A stretch of 64,000 nt of DNA from Oegoconia quadripuncta (Eukaryota; Arthropoda; Insecta; Lepidoptera; Autostichidae): the NCBI GenBank assembly GCA_949316235.1, contig OX438758.1, forward strand, positions 496,001 to 560,000, given 5' to 3'. Positions 1 to 10,349 of the stretch are shown here, in pieces. The translations under genes were made by a program, and so were the position numbers. The notes under the pieces were generated by a model. It saw nothing but the letters and a program-made list of their open reading frames with translations. It was not told the origin of the DNA and did no database searches. How positions within the stretch are numbered: the stretch's first letter is position 1; each line of letters begins with the position of its first letter.

Positions 1-1011
1 GGTGAATCACTAAAAATGTTGCGAAATACCTACGGCGAATCGTGTATATCGAAAACAAGGGCTTATGAATGGTATAAGGCTTTTAAAGAAGGCCGAGAAG
101 TAGTAGTAGACTTGCCTCGTTCTGGTAGACCTTCAACCGCTACGACCAAAGAAAACATCGACAGAATCAAGAAGCTAGTGCTCGAAAATCGACGTATGAG
201 TCTGAGAGAGTTGGCTAGTGAGGTGAACATATCTTTTAAGTCCGTCCACAACATTCTCATTGACATTTTAGGCATGAAACGCGTCGCCGCTCGACTAGTT
301 CCAAAAGAGCTCAATTTTGTTCAAAAAGCGCAGCGAAAGCATGTCGCTGAAGACATGGTTTCCCGAGCTTCTACGGATCCGACCTTTATGAAACGTATAA
401 TAACTGGCGACGAGACATGGGTTTATGAGTACGACATGCAAACAAGCCAACAGTCTTCAGAATGGCGTCTCGAAAACGAGCCGAAACCCAAAAAACCGCG
501 GCAAAGTCGCTCCAAAATCAAGGTGATGCTGACAGTTTTTTTTGACTACCGTGGTGTGGTTCACTCCGAATTCCTTCCAGAGGGAGAAACAGTGAATAAA
601 GAATATTATTTAGGCGTCATGAAGCGTTTGCGTGAGAGTATCCGCCGAAAACGTCCAGATTTGTGACAACACAACTCATGGATGCTGCACCATGATAATG
701 CACCATCACACACAGCCATTATAGTGAAAGAGTTTTTAGCGAAAAATTCAACAAAAGTTCTCGACCAAGCACCGTATTCACCTGATATGGCTCCGTCTGA
801 CTTTTTTTTATTTCCCAAGTTAAAATTACTACTTCGAGGAAAACGTTTTGAGTCGATAGAAGCCATAAAAGAAAATTCGCTGAATGAGCTAAAGGCCATA
901 CCGCAAATAGCCTATGAAAAATGTATGGAAGACTGGGTGAAGCGGTGGAGATGTTGTATTGCAAGCGATGGGGCCTACTTTGAAGGCGATAAAATAAATT
1001 TAGATGAATAA
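1..1011 (+). pseudogene. mariner (DD34D) transposase, N-terminus cut by window edge, one in-frame stop
   Basis: Cut-and-paste transposase of a Tc1/mariner element, acting on its own terminal repeats in the nucleus. The frame is open from base 1; the first ATG in the window (16) is internal, because mariner N-terminal sequence (GESLKMLRNTYGES) already reads through from base 1. A helix-turn-helix region (RMSLRELASEVNISFKSVHN) is followed by the three catalytic aspartates: D1 in TGDETW (409-411), D2 in HHDNAPSHT (694-696) and D3 in MAPSDFFLFP (799-801). Exactly 34 residues separate D2 and D3, which is the DD34D mariner signature. The reading frame is unbroken except for TGA at 664-666, where the family commonly has Trp in a WQHNSW-like context; a single G-to-A change would explain it. 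The C-terminus (EGDKINLDE) and stop at 1009-1011 are intact. The copy is probably young but dead. The 5' inverted repeat lies outside the window, so the 3' boundary (probably about 1050-1070) cannot be fixed. Confidence 0.93.
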
Positions 1012-1267
1012 TTTGTATTTTTTGTTTTATTGACAAATTCCCGATACTTAGTACACTGAATGTATATTAAAAAAGGAAAATTAAAATGTTGCAGTTTTTC
1101 TTAAACTAAAATATTTGGAACACCCAAGCGATTATATTTGGGATACTCTGCCCATTTGGTATATTGGCGTCATGTCAAGAAACCCTATTATAAAATTTCA
1201 GACTATATTTGGTTAATAATCACCATTCGACCATTTCACAATTAATAATGAAATTTTATTAGCCATT

Positions 1268-1412
1268 TTGCAATATAAAAACCTCTTTTTAAAAGAGCAG
1301 CCCGTCGAGTTTCTTGCTTGTTCTTCTCAGGGGAAAATTGTCCTTTGAACAAGCAGTAGCTTAATGTAAAATCTGACTATTTTAAGTGTACCCTGTGCAC
1401 TTAAAGCATTTT
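1268..1412 (+). mobile_element. LINE-A1 3' end fragment
   Basis: Shares with 43.2-43.4 kb and, in reverse, 6.5 and 22.9 kb the blocks AAAAGAGCA, GAGTTTCTTGCTTGTTCTTC, GAACAAGCAGTAGCTT and the terminal AAAGCATTTT. Severely 5'-truncated, non-coding 3' UTR. Confidence 0.75.
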
Positions 1413-1589
1413 GGACTTAGAATCTGATGTATGTATCTATATATTTACTGCCACCCCGCCCACGGCCTCGCCCATATTATTGCGAACTCGATTACCATAT
1501 TTTTGAAAGTAGGCTAAAAAGTAGCCTATATTCTCCAGGCCGTAGGCTATCTCCAGCCAAATTTCAATATTACATAACATTTAAAAAAT

Positions 1590-1800
1590 ATATATATATC
1601 CTTCAACATACACACAGCGCCATCTAGGTCCACACTAAGCAGCTATAGGTTTGTGTTGGGGATACCAGATGGTTGATATACTACATAAATATATTTTTTT
1701 TGTAAACAAATACTTATTATAAATGATAACATCCATAACTCGGGTACACATGTCCGTATTCATCACACAAACATCTGCCCCTAGCGGGATTCGAACATTT
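1590..1800 (-). mobile_element. SINE-1b (tRNA-derived), head truncated
   Basis: Same sequence as the fuller copy at 4168-4442: GCGCCATCTAG, ATACCAGATGGTTGATATAC, CATAACTCGGGTACACATG and CCCCTAGCGGGATTCGAAC. It stops within the tRNA-like box B, so the promoter half is missing. Confidence 0.8.
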
Positions 1801-1811
1801 GGATCTTTCTT

Positions 1812-2395
1812 ATCTAATAAATAAATAAATGAATGAATGAATAGTTCGCTACTTTTCGTTTAGGCTGCAGAAGGTAACATAGAAATCTATATATATTTCT
1901 TTGGGAAAAAATCATATTTAGATGTTTTTATTTAGGTCTTTTTTTATTTTTTTTATTTTTTATTTTTATTGGTAATACAGAATCAACAGCATCATTATAA
2001 AAAATATTACACAGAATTTACAAGCCAAAGTCATGCCAATAACAGATTCTCATTTTTCATTTCGATTCTCTTTAGAAGATTTTGACTGAAAACGATGTAG
2101 ACATCGATAATAGAACAAAAGTGAAATGATATTTAAAATGGCGTCCACTCAACTATGTACGCGTGCACCCGAAATACATTACCGTTCTGCGACTGTTGGG
2201 TAACAACAGTCAAGTAGTGACTTCCAGGAAATCTATGGTTGATCCGTCACCGAGTCTTTTTTCCGGTTGACATTATTTGCATCGTTCCCAGTGTTGCCCT
2301 CTGGGGGCTCTCTGACAGATGCCGGTGTAAATTAAAATTTGCAATTTCATTTTCGTAAGTGGGAAATATGTGTGATATTTTGCTGTTTCCGGAGT
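1812..2395. other. AT-rich interval, no gene seen
   Basis: Poly-T and (AATG)n-like low-complexity sequence; no convincing coding potential or repeat match inside the window. Confidence 0.5.
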
Positions 2396-2678
2396 GATTA
2401 TTTTTTATTTTTTTTTTATATGAGAGGGCGGCAACGAGCATGCGGGTCACCTGATGGAAAGCAATCACCGCCGCCCATGGACACCCGCAACACCAAAAGG
2501 GTCACAGATGCGTTGCCGGCCTTTGAGGAAGGTGTAGGCTTCACATGGCCTTTGAATTTTTATTTCTCAGCCATGCAGGTTTCCTCACGATATTTTTCTT
2601 CACCATTTAAGAGCAATCGAACACGCACCTCCGAAATTGGGAGACCGCGTCTTAACCGCTGAGCCACCGACGCTTACC
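2396..2678 (-). mobile_element. SINE-3, near full length
   Basis: On the minus strand it starts with a tRNA-like head (GTGGCTCAGCGGTTAAGACG, box A; GTTCGATTGC, box B). It continues through CCGGCAACGCATCTGTGACC and GGCGGCGGTGATTGCTTTCC and ends in ATCAGGTGACCCGC, CTCATAT and an A-rich tail. Partial copies lie at 35.9, 46.9 and 55.5 kb. The box-A head alone recurs at 44.6 kb. Confidence 0.82.
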
Positions 2679-3104
2679 CGACAAATATTCCTATTACACA
2701 CGCATCAAAATTTGCAGGAAAAAATATAAAGAGACATCGCAATTCAATCTCCTTATATCCTGCTATCTATTTGAATATCAAAACGAGGTCAATACAAGCT
2801 GCTAATAGTGACAGAAGTGGCTCGCCGAGACGTTCCACTTTTACAACCGCGCCGTATCATATTTAGTGCGGTTTTACTGCGTTTACGCGGCGGCTCCGGT
2901 GTTTACGGCCCTCGTGTCGTGTGGAAGGGCTTTATGTCATGACACTTGATCATTGATAGATAAAGCGCAAGTGCCGTAACTTGAGGCGTATCTATTTTTG
3001 CCACCAAGTGTGAATGCGTTTGGAAGATCCCGAATTTACATCAATTTTGGGTGATATTGCACTATTGCTTGGCTCATTGGTATTCGCTTACTACTTTTTT
3101 TTTT
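2679..3104. other. Intergenic; CpG-rich patch 2820-2950
   Basis: The patch is richer in CG dinucleotides than its surroundings (for example GTTTACGCGGCGGCTCCGG). No ORF or repeat match. It could be a regulatory or conserved element, or just older unique sequence. Confidence 0.3.
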
Positions 3105-3330
3105 TAATATATCGGACACTTACACCAATCATCTAGTCCCAAAGTAAGCAAAGCTTGTGCTATGGATACTAGAAAACGGATAAACATATATAAATATTTA
3201 TATAAACATCCAAGACTCGAGAATAAATGTTGGTATTCATCATACAAACATTTACCCCTCGCGGGATTCGAACCCGCAACCGTTGGTTTCGCTGATAGGG
3301 TGACTATCCACTACACCAATCGGTCGTCAA
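3105..3330 (-). mobile_element. SINE-1 (tRNA-derived), full length
   Basis: Minus strand: tRNA-like head with box A (TGGTGTAGTGG) and box B (GGTTCGAATCC) in CAACGGTTGCGGGTTCGAAT, body ending in GATGATTGGTGTAAGTGTCC and an A/T tail. At least six other copies are in the window, in both orientations. Confidence 0.88.
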
Positions 3331-3574
3331 TAACTACTATACAAAACTATACTATACTATACAAAAACTACTATACTTTAAGTACTAAGCCCAACTTGTA
3401 CTTCATAACAAAAACAAAAAATCTTTAATTTAACACAAGCTCACTTTGTCGGACTAAAAACATCCTATGTCTTAATCCAGGGTATGTTCTACCTATATCC
3501 GTTCATTCGATTCGCCGTAGTTGACCAATTAACAAACAAACAAATCAATTAATTATTAAGTCTGTGAGATAAGC

Positions 3575-3700
3575 TTAACCATAGAGAAAGACGAGATTGA
3601 CAGTTTTAATTAGGGATGGTTTGTGCTCGCCAAGAACAAAAACGACTCGAAACAGATGAGGGAGGCCTTTGGCCTGCAGTGGGACACTATGGGCTCTTAA
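3575..3700 (+). mobile_element. RTE-like LINE C-terminal remnant
   Basis: Matches the better copy at 36.6-36.8 kb (protein signature DELDSFNKGWFMLAKHKNDW and an ACAGATGAGGGAGG..CAGTG tail) but with frame loss and a diverged end. It is a decayed C-terminus of an endonuclease/reverse-transcriptase polyprotein. Confidence 0.6.
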
Positions 3701-3704
3701 TAAT

Positions 3705-3872
3705 GCGACAGATCAAGGCATGTCTTTCCTGAATCCTACAACCTTGGGATCTTCAAGAGCAGAGTGAATAGGCATTTACTGGGATCGCGTGCTTAATATT
3801 CGACCATATCGTCACTTTCCATTAGGTGAGATTATGGTCAAACGCGAATCCAGTCAGTCATAAAAAAAAAGA
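3705..3872 (+). mobile_element. LINE-B 3' end with A tail
   Basis: Contains TCTTTCCTGAATCCTACAAC, CTTGGGATCTTCAAGAGCAG and the terminal AGGTGAGATTATGGTCAAAC, then an A-run. The same 3' end occurs at 25.1, 50.1, 54.0 and 60.7 kb. Confidence 0.75.
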
Positions 3873-4167
3873 AGATCAGTAGAAGTCCCTGACTCCTAAA
3901 CTAAGGCGATCTGTATTTCAGGAGTCAGTATCTCCCCTCATTATTTACAATATATTGTCAGTATAAGTTACACGAACAAAAAAAAAACATTAATACCTCC
4001 TTATTTTATAATTTCCAAAAACACCTTGTGGTGTCTTAACATTTTTCCCAGAGATTTGTTTAAAAAATTATAATCTCTGTAAATTCGTTTTAGGTATAGT
4101 CAGTGCCAGTTCAAATCATTTAGATTTTTTCGCTATGGGAAACATCAATGTATTCAAGTTAATATTA

Positions 4168-4442
4168 AATAAATAATAATAAATATCCTTAGACATAAAC
4201 ACTGCGTCATCTAGTTCCACAGTAAGCGACTATAGGCTTGTGTTGTGGATACCAGATGGTTGATATACCACATAAATAAATTTTTTGTTGTAAATAAATA
4301 CTTATTATAAATGAAAACATCCATAACTCGGGTACACATGTCCGTATTCATCACACAAACATATGCCCCCAGCGAGATTCGAACTCGCAACCTTTTGGTA
4401 TAGTGGTCAGAGTTGCTGACCACTACACCAAACAGGTTGTTT
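4168..4442 (-). mobile_element. SINE-1b, full length
   Basis: Minus strand head ACCTGTTTGGTGTAGTGGTC with a degenerate box B (GAGTTCGAATC). The body has CATAACTCGGGTACACATG in reverse and AATAAATACTTATTATAAAT. The tail carries CTAGATGACGCAG, a mutated form of the GCGCCATCTAG motif seen in other copies. About 275 bp, the best copy of this variant here. Confidence 0.85.
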
Positions 4443-4794
4443 AAAATATTGAATTACTATTTTTGTTTTATATGTATTGTCAAGTATATGTCGTTAGAGC
4501 GTGATACCTATGTGCTGTTGAAGCTTACTGAAACAGATTTAGAAATAGACAAGAAAATCTATTAATATAGAGACATCTTAAAGAGTTTCTTGTTAAGCGT
4601 TGCTTAATGATCTCGGATATACACTCCATCCGTTTCACCTCCGCGAAGTAATTAGGCCTCCGTTTGAGTAAATAAAACGTATCATCCCCTCTGTCCTCTT
4701 TGAGATTAAGGAAGCGTAAATCCGGCAGGATTATGTCATGTGTCAAAGGTACAGTCATCAATAGAAAACATGTCACATCGGCTTATAAATACTT

Positions 4795-4862
4795 ACTCTA
4801 AATTCGCGCTAAGCAGTTTGGATCTTCGTTTATAATGCGAACAGCCAAGGTATGGTACTCCT
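4795..4862 (+). mobile_element. LINE-B internal fragment
   Basis: The stretch TCGCGCTAAGCAGTTTGGAT..GCGAACAGCCAAGGTATGG matches LINE-B coding sequence for IRTKKFDSSF..RTAKAWNS at 25.1 and 60.7 kb. It is cut at both ends. Confidence 0.6.
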
Positions 4863-4959
4863 AAAAATATAACAGTCCAAATTAGCAATAAATTCACGAA
4901 GGATATCGCACACATTCAGTATAGGGAAATGGGTATTAAGTTAGTCCTGGTTTACACGA

Positions 4960-5400
4960 GTTATAGTGGAAGGAGGTGACTCTTACTAAGTCATGTTAAC
5001 CTGGTACTGGCAGTAATTAGACTGGGCTTCAAGGTGCCTACAACAGAGACAGGATGCTGTCTGAGTACCACTTTAGGTACCTAGGTATGGCACCATCTAG
5101 CTTCAGTAAGCGCCCGCTCGTTTAAACGGTTACCGAAAGAGGATTGGAATTTCGTTTGGTTATGATAGCCTGCTAGTATGCACGTAGGTGTCTACCCCCA
5201 GTAAGCGCTATATAGAATCCTCTGTAGCGGAAGGAGGTGACTGTCGCTCGGTTATGATAGCCTGGTACAGGCGGTAATTAGCCTGGAGTCCAAAGTAGTA
5301 AGGGAGTAAGCGCCGTGCAAAGTACCGATGGGAGGAGGTGACTCTCACCTGCTTATGATGGCCTGGTAACAGCGGTAAATAATGTAGAAAATAGACCTTG
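4960..5400. repeat. Degenerate ~100-bp tandem repeat
   Basis: The block AGGAGGTGAC recurs at 4971, 5232 and 5333, with a diverged form near 5136. Each is followed by TTATGATAGCCTGGTA-like sequence and GGCGGTAATTA-like sequence; AGTAAGCGC recurs at about 5106, 5201 and 5305. Spacing is about 96-101 bp for the last units and 165 bp for the first. Four diverged units, not a transposon I recognise. Confidence 0.6.
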
Positions 5401-5442
5401 TCGTCTTAAGAGAGTACCCACTCTGGCTTGTAAGTTGGTCAT

Positions 5443-5530
5443 ATTTTTTTTATGTACAACGGGATAGCTCTTGACCTCAATCACACCTGATGTTAAGTGA
5501 AAACGAGGTCGAAGGTGGAACCCCATCTTA
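5443..5530 (-). mobile_element. SINE-2 3' end fragment
   Basis: Tail block CTCAATCACACCTGATGTTA followed by GGTCGAAGGTGGAA in reverse orientation; the tRNA-like head and most of the body are missing. Confidence 0.75.
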
Positions 5531-5767
5531 TTTATATGCAGAAAGTGAGTGTGAGATTGTAAGGCTGCTTTAAATAATATCCAAAGTCATTCTTTATGAA
5601 TGCAAATAATCATAGATACATAAAATTTACCGTATAATATCTTTGAGTGTACGTACTATGTGACACGTTCACACAATTTCAATCAAGCGCCAATTTGCTA
5701 GAGCGTGAGATCTTTTGTGTTTTCGCATAATTTATGTATTTATAATTAACGCTTGTACCTCAAACTG

Positions 5768-5840
5768 AATATGGATCACCGTGGATCGAACCCACGCGTT
5801 CTCATCTGCAAAACCGATTCGACATAACGATCGACTTTTA
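5768..5840 (-). mobile_element. tRNA-like SINE head, family not otherwise seen
   Basis: The minus strand reads CGTGGGTTCGATCCACG, a perfect T-arm with consensus box B, preceded by GCAGATGAGAACG and a box-A-like GATCGTTATG. No credible acceptor pairing is visible, so it is read as the head of a decayed tRNA-derived element and not as a functional tRNA gene. Confidence 0.45.
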
Positions 5841-5844
5841 TATA

Positions 5845-6490
5845 CCTGATTTGGATATATTTCGAGTTAATACGGTAACGCTTTATCTCACTCTAAAGCC
5901 ATCCACTTTTACTATATCTGTCACAATGTCCTGGTATTGATACGGTACTGTTAAGTGTTAAAAACTTGAAAAACTTGGCAAGTAATAGGCGCAGTCGTAT
6001 GCGCAAGTTTTCATAAGTTTAGTCGATAATGAATTGTCCTCAACTGGTGATTCCCCTATAGACATATTCGACTTTAGAACCATACCATTTAAAAGGCTAG
6101 TAAAAGATATTCTCAATTGAGCTCTATCCCAATTTTACTTTGATGCTTAGCTACATGATCCGTCAAAGCTAAAAGTGTTTTATTCTGTAAGTATTCTTAA
6201 CAAAAAAATAATTAAGCTTGTTCTTGTGTTTAACCATGTTGTGTATACATGCTTGGGATTCCAATCTAGTTCGAATCTAAGTTAACTTTAATTTCTTCTT
6301 ATGTACGATTGTAATCTGTTTTGTGTACCAAGAAATAAAATAAAATAAAGATTAGTAAAGTTAAGCAAATAAGCGTGGTCACTAGTGGCATTTCAATAAG
6401 AGTGTTTTCGGGATTTGGAGACGACGTTAACACCGGTCCGAGTTGTTTACAATTAAAGGCAATTGTTAAGGCCTTCGAAGGTGGCAAATC
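5845..6490. other. Intergenic, nothing recognised
   Basis: AT-rich; an AAATAAAATAAAATAAAG run near 6330 resembles a polyadenylated LINE tail. No supported gene. Confidence 0.4.
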
Positions 6491-7083
6491 AAATCAAAGA
6501 TGCTTTATTTTGTAGGTACACAGGGTACACTTAAAATAGTCAGATTTTACATTTTTAAAGCTACTGCTTGTTCAAAAGGCGATTTGCCCCTGAGAAGAAC
6601 AAGCAAGAAATTCGAGAGGTTGCTCTTTAAAAAAAAGGTTTTTATATTACAAAATTATTAATTATTATTTTATATTATAATATTTCATTATTAATTGTGA
6701 AATGTACATGCCCATTGTAAGCTGAATAAATGTTTTTCTTTCTTTCTTTCTTTCTTTCTTTCAAATAGCCTGGTTATGCAAACGGGCTGGTTATGTCCAT
6801 GAATGTTTATCATCTAAATAATCTGATATTTTATAATATGCTCTCTTAATAAGTTTCTGTTTTATAGTATCTTTAAAGTTATTGAAAGGAAGATTTTGTA
6901 TATCAACAGGAACCTTACCAAAAAAGCGTATATATACGCTTTTTCCCTTTCAATGAATTACTACTTTGCGGAGGCGAATTATGTGACCTGCAAGTTTATC
7001 TTTATTTCTTGTATTGACATCATGTTTATCACTATTTTTCCTAAATGATGATATATTTTTTGACATATATTAGATTTTCAAAA
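6491..7083 (-). mobile_element. LINE-A1 3' part (C-terminus plus 3' UTR)
   Basis: The minus strand encodes decayed pieces of the same C-terminus that is open at 23114-23563 (NTRNKDKLAG, IRFFNKVPVD, AYYKISDYLED). It then runs into the 3' UTR ending with AAAATAAAGCATCTTTGATT on that strand. Frame breaks are present, and a foreign 3' tail is nested at 6708-6765. Confidence 0.8.
6708..6765 (+). mobile_element. Ultra-short LINE tail ending in (TTTC)n nested in LINE-A1
   Basis: Compared with the uninterrupted copy at 23083-23105 (ATTGTGAAATAGCCTGG), this copy carries about 60 extra bases between GTGAAAT and AGCCTGG. They comprise GCCCATTGTAAGCTGAATAA and seven TTTC units. AAAT flanks both sides, consistent with a short target-site duplication. 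Confidence 0.6.
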
Positions 7084-7340
7084 ATTTCATACTGACTGTC
7101 ATGTGGCCACTAGTCAGACACAAATCCACCAGGACCGACGCGTGGGGAATTATGTCTCCCAGTGAGAGGAATCTGTGCCCCAACATATTATATATTATAT
7201 TGTAAGACTGATGATGATGGTGATGAACCTTGCGTTGTGTTTTGAAAATTGCAGAAGTGGAAGTTTTAAGGATCGAACTCGCGACCTCCTTATACCCTAT
7301 ATTGTTCAAAATGTGCTACGATGGCAGTTAAAAATGTATA

Positions 7341-7766
7341 TATAGGTCGTTACCCATGAAATTGGCGTTTTGTATGAAGAATTTCATTAAGACTGTTTTC
7401 TCCATACAAACTAGTATTTGTTTTTTTTTTTTGGGAACGGCAAATCCAAATTTAGCTAAAGTGTGTATTATCGGATAACATTTAGTTAAGTATAAGCAGC
7501 GTTAATTTTAAAAAGTAACCGCTTTATAAAAGTTTCAGCGAATCTAGGAAATGATTATGGGAAGCACATGAAAAGAGCTCTGTTCAAATTTTTTTTATCA
7601 TGTGATTTAGCCCTGAAATCAAAAAATATTTCATGTGAAACCTTGAAATAATATTCCATTTTCCAAATAAAAAACAAATTTGGATATAGATTTAAAAATC
7701 GCAGGAATTGGTACATAATATGATTAACGAAAAAAAAACTCCTTTTCCTTAGGTAAAGACCCGATA
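7341..7766. mobile_element. MITE-F, complete but diverged
   Basis: Starts TAGGTCGTTACCCATGAAAT and ends GGTAAAGACCCGATA, imperfect inverted ends. Internal blocks (CCAAATTTAGCTAAA, TATCGGATAACATT, AAAGTTTCAGCGAATC) recur at 37506-37929 in reverse and at 52586-52795. No ORF of note, so non-autonomous; TA duplication is likely. Confidence 0.75.
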
Positions 7767-7794
7767 TTTCCAAAAAAATGTATTTGTATAATAT

Positions 7795-7868
7795 TGTATA
7801 CCAACTATCTGTTATCCATAACACAAGCCTATTCGCTTAGTGTGGAACTAGATGGCGCTGTTATTTAT
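7795..7868 (+). mobile_element. SINE-1b 3' end fragment
   Basis: GGATACCAGAT-type and TAGTGTGGAACTAGATGGCG match the tail of the 1590-1800 element in reverse. It keeps the CTAGATGGCGCTG motif discussed in the findings. Confidence 0.65.
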
Positions 7869-7869
7869 G

Positions 7870-9135
7870 TAACTGCTCTGCTAAGCTTCGTAGTCAATGC
7901 AGCCAGAACGCAGCACTTAGCATATGACAAAACAAAACACCTGTAACATCACATGACAAATGTCTCCACAAATTATAACGTATGCGGGTAGAGGCACAAA
8001 CTGCAGGTGTTCACACGCTTCGACAATAACTTACGTAGAACAAGATTGCTGTTCATTGCCAACTGCGTATTACATCGATTGTTCAATTCAGAATATAGAG
8101 CTGTTAGTGGAAGTACCTATAACTTACTATGTGCTCTGCAATATGAACATTTAGGGTTCTCTAAAGTTAAAAGGGCTTTTTCCGTCCTTCCGTTTCTCCT
8201 TTTTAAATACAGAATAAATCAAAAAGATCGCTCCTGGCCTACATTCGAAAAGCCTAAAATATGAGTAATACGTAAAAACTTGGTTTACAAAAAGTTTATA
8301 CTTTTCATAGGGTTTCGTTAAAAATTGCACAAGTAGGCACTCGGAAAATACGAGTAAATTTAATCAATAATAAAAATTTTATCAATAAATAACGTAGGTG
8401 GTTAAGGTATTAGCGTTATTGAAGTTACTAATATTGATCTTACGTAAGAAATTACAAAAGAAAAAAATTGCCTGTATGGGCTTAACGTCCTTTGCCTATC
8501 CAAAAAGACTTTACAAAAAAACTACTTTTATTGAGATACCTACGTTTGACTCTAGAATACATCCGTGATCCTGTCACAATCCACACAGTGCTTTATGTTT
8601 TTAAGAATTAAATTTTGTTTTAGTAAGTGTGATTTTTTCCTTTAATTTGCCTAAATCTTCATCTGGTTTTAATTGAATATATCTATATTAGATTGTGATA
8701 ATGTTATTTAGTACTTTTCCCGTGATGTGCAGTCAGACAAATAAACACGTGAATTACGATTTCATTTATTGTTTTACAATTTTATGCTCAACATTTATTA
8801 TATTTTGGTGTAAAAATAGAAGGTTTCAATCGCACAGTCGCGCTACCAGGATAGCATAAGTTTTTAGGAACGTTTCAATTATACTTGGCACATCGAAGCC
8901 TTGAACTCAGCGATCCATAACGAAAAACTTCCTCTAAACTTGCTAAATTAGTGAAACTTTTTAATGTCCGGTCCCAGCCTATTGTTTCAGAGGCGAGTGC
9001 ATGAAAGTAAGCCGGGTGGAAATACAGTGAGACCGCGGGACGAATTCAAATTAAAATCAAGCCCACACGCATAACAGGAAAGTTGTCCGACATGAATAGG
9101 CAAAGGCGAGAATTGTAAAAGGTTTGTCTATTATT
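7870..9135. other. Intergenic, nothing recognised
   Basis: Short overlapping ORFs (for example 8007-8264) have no recognisable domain and biased AT codon content. No repeat matched. Confidence 0.4.
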
Positions 9136-9139
9136 ATTC

Positions 9140-9325
9140 ATATAATTATCAAATCACAAATTGTAACCTATAATCTGTTTAAAAGAGCAACCCTAGAGTT
9201 TGTTGCTTGTTCTTCTCTGGGGAGTCAGCTTTGTGAATGAGCAGTAAATTTAAATGTAATATTAATAGTGACGTTTTCAAGTGATAATTTTATCCTATGA
9301 AATAAAAAATTTTGATTTGTTTTAT
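9140..9325 (+). mobile_element. LINE-A2 3' UTR fragment
   Basis: TTGCTTGTTCTTCTCTGGGG, GCTTTGTGAATGAGCAGTAA, GACGTTTTCAAGTGATAATT and a terminal TTTGATTTG match, in reverse, 14.2, 24.6 and 49.7 kb. Confidence 0.78.
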
Positions 9326-9639
9326 TATTTCCAACAATAAATGATAATCATTTATGTTATATATGGGATGCATTTGTTCAGCAGTGCATCATGCAGCTGA
9401 TATGATGATGATGTATGTTTGAAATAAATGTTTGGACTTTGAAGTACCACGGAAATGTCCATCAAGTCGACACTTTGGGCTTTAAATGCTTTGACTCGTT
9501 TACTCGTCAGTACACATGTAAATAAATGTTAATTATAGTTTCTTTTGAAAATATCAGTTTTTTGGGATACAAGTTATAATAATAATAAATAATAATAATA
9601 AATAATAAATATCTTTGGACATACACACATAATGGATAT

Positions 9640-9835
9640 GAAAAATGAGGATTCCAGCAACAGGTGATGCCAGAATGGTCACTTAAAATATTGAATAACT
9701 ACAGTGACTTTATATTTTTCTTTTGGTCACTATTTGTACTATTTAAGCATAATTTGACGTTATCAAAATAGTTACATTCCACTTTGTGCATCACATAACG
9801 TTCGACCGTTTTTCGTGGTCTTTTAATATTTTATA
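9640..9835. repeat. Dispersed repeat R5
   Basis: GAGGATTCCAGCAACA..GATGCCAGAAT..CACT and ACGTTATCAAAATAG, ATTCCACTTTGTG recur at 39.69-39.74 plus 40.19-40.44 kb and at 58.1-58.4 kb. No coding potential; class unknown. Confidence 0.5.
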
Positions 9836-9839
9836 CCAT

Positions 9840-10345
9840 CTGGTAACCCTGTATTTTCACGCAATTCACTAAGCTCGGATACTATTTGAGGAATTGACAA
9901 TTCACACTTTCACTGAAAACACCTACCATAAACGATCGAATATATTTTCAATTATTAAAAATCAGTGTCTAATTTTGCTAATAATTTTTCACAGCTTCCA
10001 ATTTACACTGGCCATACATTAGTAAGCGGGAGATATGTTAAGCACGACACTCGCATCCGAATTTAAAATTCCTTTAATATTTGCCAAACGCAGCCATCTG
10101 GCGAGCAATTTGTATGGAAATGGAAATGGGCGTCGCACTGTACTCTCGCTTAAGGGCCGTCCACACGCTCGGATCCGATGCGGATTTGGCTTAAGGCCGA
10201 GTATATAATTGTGTGAATTGTTATCGCTGCTATTATTTATACATGCGTAGAGTTTTGTATGTTTTTTTTAAATCTACATAGATCGGGGTAAGTTATTTGA
10301 TTTCCTTACAAGTTATATTCATACGTATTTCTTGTACAATTTATT
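9840..10345. other. Intergenic
   Basis: No gene. 10020-10195 has mixed composition with GGCCATACATTAGTAAGCGG near its start and TTAAGGCC at its end, possibly an old inverted-repeat element. Confidence 0.3.
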
Positions 10346-10349
10346 ATGT

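Noticed and set aside
3255..3330. Possible tRNA genes at the many GGTTCGAATCC sites
   Set aside because: The sites recur with identical non-tRNA bodies and tails, lack acceptor stems, and so are SINE heads. The isolated T-arms at 5780, 17132 and 41101 lack a paired box A.
4971..5342. AGGAGGTGA strings resembling strong bacterial ribosome binding sites
   Set aside because: They are anchors of a degenerate tandem repeat in a eukaryotic, SINE-rich sequence with no ORF at the right distance.
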